Assembly: GCA_017555445.1 (NCBI GenBank)
Contig: JAFZGK010000011.1
Span: 1-9,246 of the forward strand
DNA: 9,246 nucleotides
Source: Bacteroidales bacterium
GTDB taxonomy: Bacteria; Bacteroidota; Bacteroidia; Bacteroidales; UBA932
Direction: 5' to 3'
How positions within the stretch are numbered: the stretch's first letter is position 1; the number at the start of each line of letters is the position of its first letter. The notes below the pieces were generated by a model, which worked only from the letters and a program-made list of their open reading frames with translations, was not told the origin of the DNA and did not search any database. Made by a program: the position numbers and the translations under genes. Below are positions 4,908-9,246 of the stretch, in pieces.

Positions 4908-7061
4908 ATGAAAGCTTATTCAACCCAAAACATCCGTAATGTGGTTCTCCTCGGCAGCACAAAGTCAGGTAAGACCACTTTATCTGAAGCGATGCTTTAC
5001 GAAGGTAAAGTTATTGACAGAAGAGGTACTGTAGAAGGAAAGAACACAGTCTCTGACAATGCTGAAATCGAGCAGATGAACCAGAGATCGATCTATGCTA
5101 CTCCGCTCTACGCTGAGTTCATGGATACAAAGTTCAATATCATTGACACTCCGGGTGCCGACGACTTCGTAGGTGGAGCAGTTTCCGCTTTCAAGGTATG
5201 CGACACAGGTGTACTCGTTGTAAATGCACAGCAGGGCGTTGAGGTAGGTACTCAGATCTACTCACGTTATGCAAAGGAATATGGCATTCCGCTTATCGTT
5301 GCTGTAAACCAGCTCGACGGCGAGAAGGCAAATTGGGAGGGAACTCTCGAATCAATGAAAGAGGCATTCGGAAACAAGCCGGTTGTAGTTCAGTATCCGG
5401 TTAACGCAGGTACTGAGTTCGACAGCTTCATCGATGTCCTCAAGATGAAACTTTATCGTTTCGAAGGCGACACAGGCAAGCGTCAGGACCTCGAAATCCC
5501 AGCTGACATGGTTGAGGAGGCAGAGGAGCTCAGAAATGCACTCATCGAGCGTGCTGCTGAGTATGACGACACCCTCATGGAGACATTCTTCGAGCAGGGC
5601 TCACTCTCAGAGGATGAGATCAGAAAGGGTCTTGGTATCGGTATCCGCGAAGGTGCTGTTATGCCTATTTTCTGTCTTTCTGCAAAGAAGGACATCGGCG
5701 TTAAGCGTCTCATGGAGTTCACAATCCGCGTAGCGGCTTCTCCAGCAGAGCGCATCGGCGTTACAAAGGATGGAAAGCAGGTAGAGTGCAAGCAGGACGC
5801 TCCTGTATCACTCTTCATATATAAGACAGCTGTCGAGCAGCACCTTGGTGAGGTTGCTTACTTCAAGGTGATGTCAGGTGAACTCACTGAGGGCGTTGAC
5901 CTCGAGAATCCTGAGACAGGTGATAAGGAAAGAATCACAGCAATCTACGCTGTTGCAGGTAAGAAGAAGGAGAAGGTTACAGACCTCAAGGCCGGCGATA
6001 TCGGATGTACAGTGAAGCTCCGCGCTGCTAAGACAAACGTGACTCTCTGCGCTCCGGGAACAGAGCTCGCTTACAAGGAAATCGTATTCCCTCACTACAA
6101 GTATCGTTGTGCTGTAAAGGCTAAGGACGCTAAGGATGAGGAGAAGGTAAGCGAGGCAATGGCTAAGATCGCTGCTGAGGATCCTACATACATCATCGAA
6201 TACCACAAGGAGCAGAAGCAGACTATTCTCAAGGGTATGGGTGAGCAGCATGTTAATACTCTCAAGTGGAGACTCCAGAACGAGAACAAGCTCGAGATCG
6301 AGTTCTCTGCTCCTAAGATTTCTTACCGTGAGACAATTACTAAGGTTGCTACAGCTGACTATCGTCACAAGAAGCAGTCAGGTGGTGCCGGTCAGTTCGG
6401 AGAGGTTCACCTTCTCATCGCTCCTTACCAGGAGGGTGTAGATCCAGGTAACCGCTTCAAGGTGGACGGAAAGGAACTTGTCCTCAACATCAAGGGTAAG
6501 GAAGAGTTCGATCTTCCATGGGGTGGTAAGCTCGAGTACTACAACTGCGTAGTCGGTGGTGCTATCGATGCACGCTTCATGCCTGCAATCCTCAAGGGTA
6601 TCAACGAGAAGATGAGCGAAGGTCCTCTTACAGGTTCACTTGCACGTGACATCCGCGTTTACGTTTACGATGGTAAGATGCACCCAGTTGATTCAAATGA
6701 AATCTCATTCGTACTCGCTTCACGTAATGCATTCAAAGAGGCATTCCGTATCGCAGGTCCGAAGATTATGGAGCCTATCTACAATGTTGAGGTAATGACT
6801 CCGACCGAGTACATGGGTGCTTGTATGTCAGATCTCCAGAACCGTCGTGCAATCATCGAGGGTATGGGTACAGACAAGGGATTCGATACAATTAAAGCTC
6901 GTGTTCCACTTGCAGAGCTCTATCGTTACTCTACAACTCTCAGCTCACTCTCATCAGGTAGCGCAACATTCACAATGGACTTCGCTGACTACCAGCCAGT
7001 ACCAGGTGATGTTCAGGAGAAACTCCTTAAGGCTTACCTCGAGGAAGAGAAAGAAGACTAA
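4908..7061 (+). CDS. fusA2: Elongation factor G paralogue (EF-G2 type) with degenerate GTPase motifs
   Basis: The 717-residue protein has the complete EF-G plan: G domain with G' (1-285), domains II (about 295-385), III (395-470), IV (472-600) and V (603-690). Domain IV keeps HKKQSGGAGQFGEV (487-500) and the tip histidine H592 in MHPVDSNE, the part that enters the ribosomal A site in translocation. The G domain is altered. G1 keeps the P-loop ends (GSTKSGKTT, 16-24) but lacks the usual AHxDxGKT form. The switch I RGIT reads RSIY (60-63). G3 DTPGH reads DTPGA (80-84), so the catalytic His is Ala. G4 NKxD reads NQLD (134-137). SAK of G5 is present (258-260). A Bacteroides EF-G2 paralogue is reported to support translation without GTPase activity, notably in carbon starvation and gut colonisation; this protein probably belongs to that class. 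Heavy use of CTC for Leu and AAG for Lys suggests strong expression. Confidence 0.92.
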   Translation: MKAYSTQNIRNVVLLGSTKSGKTTLSEAMLYEGKVIDRRGTVEGKNTVSDNAEIEQMNQRSIYATPLYAEFMDTKFNIIDTPGADDFVGGAVSAFKVCDTGVLVVNAQQGVEVGTQIYSRYAKEYGIPLIVAVNQLDGEKANWEGTLESMKEAFGNKPVVVQYPVNAGTEFDSFIDVLKMKLYRFEGDTGKRQDLEIPADMVEEAEELRNALIERAAEYDDTLMETFFEQGSLSEDEIRKGLGIGIREGAVMPIFCLSAKKDIGVKRLMEFTIRVAASPAERIGVTKDGKQVECKQDAPVSLFIYKTAVEQHLGEVAYFKVMSGELTEGVDLENPETGDKERITAIYAVAGKKKEKVTDLKAGDIGCTVKLRAAKTNVTLCAPGTELAYKEIVFPHYKYRCAVKAKDAKDEEKVSEAMAKIAAEDPTYIIEYHKEQKQTILKGMGEQHVNTLKWRLQNENKLEIEFSAPKISYRETITKVATADYRHKKQSGGAGQFGEVHLLIAPYQEGVDPGNRFKVDGKELVLNIKGKEEFDLPWGGKLEYYNCVVGGAIDARFMPAILKGINEKMSEGPLTGSLARDIRVYVYDGKMHPVDSNEISFVLASRNAFKEAFRIAGPKIMEPIYNVEVMTPTEYMGACMSDLQNRRAIIEGMGTDKGFDTIKARVPLAELYRYSTTLSSLSSGSATFTMDFADYQPVPGDVQEKLLKAYLEEEKED

Positions 7062-7082
7062 TACAAATAGTCACTATACGCG

Positions 7083-7117
7083 AAGAGGCGACCCGAATGG
7101 GCCGCCTCTTGTTGTGT
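7083..7117 (+). terminator. Strong hairpin terminator after EF-G2
   Basis: AAGAGGCG (7083-7090) pairs perfectly with CGCCTCTT (7103-7110); inside, CCC (7092-7094) pairs with GGG (7099-7101) around GAAT, after one A-C mismatch. A T-rich run with interspersed G (GTTGTGTT) follows. It begins 21 nt after the EF-G2 stop. It also lies beyond the end of the convergent gene at 7159, so it may help to block transcription from both sides, though the minus side has no U-run. Confidence 0.8.
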
Positions 7118-7158
7118 TGCTCCGGACGGGAACAGAACCATCCGATAGATATGTTTGA

Positions 7159-7578
7159 TTATCCCTTCACGTTATAATCAGCTGCAAGATAGTTCATAGC
7201 CTTCATGAGCTTGTGTACATATACGAAAGGTCCGATTCCGAAAAGGAAGGAGCCAAGAACGCACCAGCCCCAGAAAGAACCGGCATTGAATTCATATGGA
7301 ATGTTTCTTCTTGCGAGCTCTCCTCCGATGCGGTTAGAGAGTTTGTGATACCATACAAATGGATAGATTCCAAGTGTCAGCCAACTGAAAATGAAATACA
7401 TCAGACAGTAGTGCATGGTGTGCTTGCCATCACGTCTTGCGATGAAGTTGATTTCTGAAGAAATGTTGGACATGCAGACGATACCATAGATGCCGAATGT
7501 GATCAGAGACAGGAAGAAGAACTTTGTCAAACCTCTGTTGGTCCTGAGCTTGATGATAGGTGGGTTGATAATTTCCAT
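7159..7578 (-). CDS. DUF4234-like small membrane protein with three internal repeats
   Basis: The 139-residue protein has three hydrophobic segments at about 19-36, 57-77 and 103-121. Each ends in a variant of the same pattern: TFGIYGIV then SNISSEIN (27-44), TLGIYPFV then HKLSNRIG (68-85), and LFGIGPFV then HKLMKAMN (112-129). The distance from the first Gly to the last residue is 15 in all three, so the protein appears built from a threefold repeat. The pattern resembles DUF4234 proteins, whose function is unknown. Positive residues follow the segments. No signal peptide or catalytic motif is seen. The ATG at 7576-7578 lies 17 nt after the flavoprotein stop, so the two genes are likely co-transcribed, and it ends facing EF-G2. 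Confidence 0.8.
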   Translation of the reverse strand: MEIINPPIIKLRTNRGLTKFFFLSLITFGIYGIVCMSNISSEINFIARRDGKHTMHYCLMYFIFSWLTLGIYPFVWYHKLSNRIGGELARRNIPYEFNAGSFWGWCVLGSFLFGIGPFVYVHKLMKAMNYLAADYNVKG

Positions 7579-7595
7579 AGTCAGCAGTTTTATTG

Positions 7596-8240
7596 TTATC
7601 TGATAAAATTTGTCATCACCGGTTTCTCCTTCACTGGGTCAGGGATTCCAGCTGCGCGGCCTGCCTCGATGCATTTGAGGAGCCAAGCCATGTTACGGCC
7701 GAGTTCGCGCATCACCTGCATGCCTTCCTCATCCTGGCGGACCTGGTCAGGTGTATTGCCGTGAACCATGTTCCAATACTTCGATGAAACTACAGGCATC
7801 GATGATATTGTGAAATATTTGTTGATCTGGTCGAAGGCAGCTGTAGATCCGCCGCGACGACAGCTTACGATGCCTGCAGCCGGCTTGTAACGGAATACCT
7901 TTCCCTTGCCATAGAATGCGCGGTCCATGAACGATGTGAGCGCTCCTGAGAGTGCTGCATAATGCACAGGACTTCCGAATACGAATCCGTCTGCCTGCTC
8001 TGCCTTGTCGAGGAATTCGTTGACGCAGTCGTCGATGCAGCAGCGAAGGGTAGCCGGTTCTCCGTTGGGACCTCTCTTGATGCACTGTGCGCATCCGAGA
8101 CAGCCAGAGATAGGCTTTACTCCAAGCCATATGATCTCAGTTTCAACTCCTGCAGCGTTGAGTTCCTTCTCCACTTCTGTCAATGCAGTATATGTGCAAC
8201 CCTCCTTGTGGGGGCTTCCGTTTACAAGTAATACTTTCAT
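7596..8240 (-). CDS. Flavodoxin-fold NAD(P)H-dependent FMN reductase with cysteine cluster
   Basis: The 214-residue protein has the flavodoxin-like fold of NADPH-dependent FMN reductases and iron-sulfur flavoproteins. NGSPHKEGCTYTAL at 7-20 is the FMN phosphate loop, and GSPVHYAALSGALTSFMDR at 89-107 is the second flavin-binding block. Between them lie six cysteines: C47, C50, C53, then C67, C68 and C72. Iron-sulfur flavoproteins carry CX2CX2CX4-7C for a 4Fe-4S cluster; here the gap after the third Cys is 13 residues, so cluster binding is possible but not shown. Expected role: cytoplasmic electron transfer from NAD(P)H through FMN to a quinone, ferredoxin-like partner or small molecule. The ATG at 8238-8240 starts directly before the first beta strand (MKVLLVNGS), so the start is firm. 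It is first in a pair with the DUF4234-like gene and divergent from the GH18 gene. Confidence 0.9.
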   Translation of the reverse strand: MKVLLVNGSPHKEGCTYTALTEVEKELNAAGVETEIIWLGVKPISGCLGCAQCIKRGPNGEPATLRCCIDDCVNEFLDKAEQADGFVFGSPVHYAALSGALTSFMDRAFYGKGKVFRYKPAAGIVSCRRGGSTAAFDQINKYFTISSMPVVSSKYWNMVHGNTPDQVRQDEEGMQVMRELGRNMAWLLKCIEAGRAAGIPDPVKEKPVMTNFIR

Positions 8241-8265
8241 AAGTCAATAGTGATTTGTATCTCAT

Positions 8266-8273
8266 CAAAGGTA
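8266..8273 (-). promoter_or_regulatory. Promoter -7 box for the flavoprotein/DUF4234 pair
   Basis: On the minus strand TACCTTTG fits TAnnTTTG, 25 nt before the ATG at 8240. The nearest TTG upstream (8300-8302) is 26 nt away, too far for a standard -33 box, so only half of the promoter is supported. Confidence 0.45.
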
Positions 8274-8286
8274 ATGAAAATCTTCA

Positions 8287-8294
8287 TAAATTTG
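8287..8294 (+). promoter_or_regulatory. Promoter -7 box for the GH18 gene
   Basis: TAAATTTG is an exact fit to TAnnTTTG, 20 nt before the ATG at 8315. The nearest TTTG upstream (8254-8257) is 29 nt away, beyond the usual spacing. The box lies only 13 nt from the opposing one at 8266-8273, so polymerases at the two promoters would exclude each other. Confidence 0.4.
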
Positions 8295-8314
8295 TAAGTC
8301 AACATTTTTAAATC

Positions 8315-9246
8315 ATGAAAAAGAGTTTTATAAACACAGCACTTTCTGTTATGGTCCACATGCTGTCATGCGCAATGATTCTTTCTTCGTGCACTGCAGA
8401 AAATGCGAATGATCGTGTTGTCGTAGCTTATGTCACTTCGTGGAACAGCGTCATTCCTGACGCATCACTCATGACTCATCTGAACTACGCCTTTGGACAT
8501 GTAAATGACAGTTTTGGCGGAGTCAGAATAGATAATCCTGACCGTTTGAGACAGATGGTCGAGCTGAAGAAGCTGAATCCGGAACTTAAGGTAATGCTTT
8601 CTGTCGGAGGATGGGGTAGCGGACGTTTCAGTGAAATGGCGGGCGATTCTGCCAACAGGGCTTCTTTTGCAAAGGATTGCAGACGCGTGGTTGATGAATT
8701 CGGTCTGGATGGAATCGATATTGACTGGGAATATCCTACCAGTGACATGGCAGGAATTTCAGCTTCACCTGAAGATACCGGAAACTTTACAGAACTAATG
8801 AAGGATCTGCGAAAGGTGCTTGGTGAGGAGTATCTTCTTACTATTGCAAGTGCTGCTTCAGCAGAGTATATAGATTTCAAGTCAATTGTGGAATATGTAG
8901 ATTTTGTGAATATAATGGCCTATGATATGGCTGATGCCCCGAAACATCACAGTGCGCTCTATGACTCTGAGAATAGCGGAGATATGACCTCTGACAGAGC
9001 AGTAAAGGCGCATATGGAGGCGGGTGTTCCGGCAGGCAAGCTGGTTCTTGGAATGCCTTTCTATGGACGTGGCGGTACAGTTATGCGTAACGCAGACTAT
9101 AGGAGAATCATCACTAATACCACATATTCGGTGAAGTGGGATGAGGTTGCCTTGGTGCCTTATCTGGCAGACGAGGATGGAAATCTCGTTTTGGGATTTG
9201 ATAATCCGGAGTCACTTGCCATCAAATGTGAATATGTGATTGATAA
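8315..9246 (+). CDS. GH18 chitinase-like glycoside hydrolase, lipoprotein (partial, cut at right edge)
   Basis: The 310 visible codons run off the window without a stop. Residues 1-26 are a lipoprotein signal peptide with the lipobox LSSC (23-26), so C26 is the likely lipid anchor and the enzyme sits in the envelope, perhaps outside. The GH18 barrel begins at VVVAYVTSW (35-43), with SVGGW at 96-100 and the catalytic DGIDIDWEYP at 132-141, where E139 is the proton donor and D135 and D137 assist. MAYDM (201-205) supplies the Tyr and Asp that position the N-acetyl group in substrate-assisted catalysis. The closing LGGxMFWE block expected next lies beyond the edge. Probable action is on beta-1,4-linked GlcNAc polymers (chitin type); an endo-N-acetylglucosaminidase on glycans is less likely. 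No SusC/SusD-like gene is visible beside it in the window. Confidence 0.92.
   Translation, partial: MKKSFINTALSVMVHMLSCAMILSSCTAENANDRVVVAYVTSWNSVIPDASLMTHLNYAFGHVNDSFGGVRIDNPDRLRQMVELKKLNPELKVMLSVGGWGSGRFSEMAGDSANRASFAKDCRRVVDEFGLDGIDIDWEYPTSDMAGISASPEDTGNFTELMKDLRKVLGEEYLLTIASAASAEYIDFKSIVEYVDFVNIMAYDMADAPKHHSALYDSENSGDMTSDRAVKAHMEAGVPAGKLVLGMPFYGRGGTVMRNADYRRIITNTTYSVKWDEVALVPYLADEDGNLVLGFDNPESLAIKCEYVID

Noticed and set aside
5874..6368. Long minus-strand open frame (164 codons) inside the EF-G2 gene
   Set aside because: It is antisense to a fully conserved coding region. The Leu- and Ser-rich translation is what the reverse of CTC, GAG and GCT-rich codons gives, and no domain or start signal is seen.
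8485..8880. Minus-strand open frame (131 codons) opposite the GH18 gene
   Set aside because: The plus frame shows the full GH18 catalytic motif here; the antisense product is Ser-rich and without domains.

Overview
The window looks like a chromosomal segment of a gut- or host-type Bacteroidales (phylum Bacteroidota); genus cannot be told. Evidence: an S46 dipeptidyl-peptidase, a Bacteroidota-type second EF-G, a Mrp ATPase without the CxxC pair, a GH18 lipoprotein, genes mostly lacking Shine-Dalgarno sequences, and several upstream boxes fitting the Bacteroidota -7 consensus TAnnTTTG. No rRNA, tRNA, CRISPR array, transposase or phage gene is visible.

Layout. Positions 33-4374 hold a four-gene minus-strand cluster, read right to left: an XRE-type helix-turn-helix protein with a coiled-coil tail, RNase HII (rnhB), a secreted DPP7-like peptidase and the Mrp/ApbC ATPase. 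Gaps are 18, 21 and 49 nt, so one transcript is likely. A short palindromic repeat lies just after the stop codons of both the peptidase and mrp genes. Positions 4375-4587 are a divergent intergenic region with A-tracts repeated about every 10 bp (predicted curved DNA). On the plus strand follow a 69-residue protein with one AraC-like HTH and, behind its own promoter-like sequence and a C/A-rich leader, an EF-G paralogue whose GTPase motifs are degenerate; a strong hairpin at 7083-7110 closes this gene.

Positions 7159-8240 hold a minus-strand pair: a flavodoxin-fold reductase with a cysteine cluster, then a DUF4234-like membrane protein. They share a compact divergent promoter region (8241-8314) with a GH18 chitinase-like lipoprotein that runs off the right edge. 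There is no stretch over 300 nt without a gene; the longest gaps are 4375-4587 (213 nt) and 4798-4907 (110 nt).

Functionally the window mixes housekeeping (RNase HII, Mrp), nutrient acquisition outside the cytoplasm (dipeptide release, chitin or GlcNAc-polymer cleavage) and a translation factor of a class linked to starvation in Bacteroides. I do not see a defence island or other novel multi-gene system. The most interesting items are the degenerate EF-G2, the phased A-tract region and the repeat flanking mrp.
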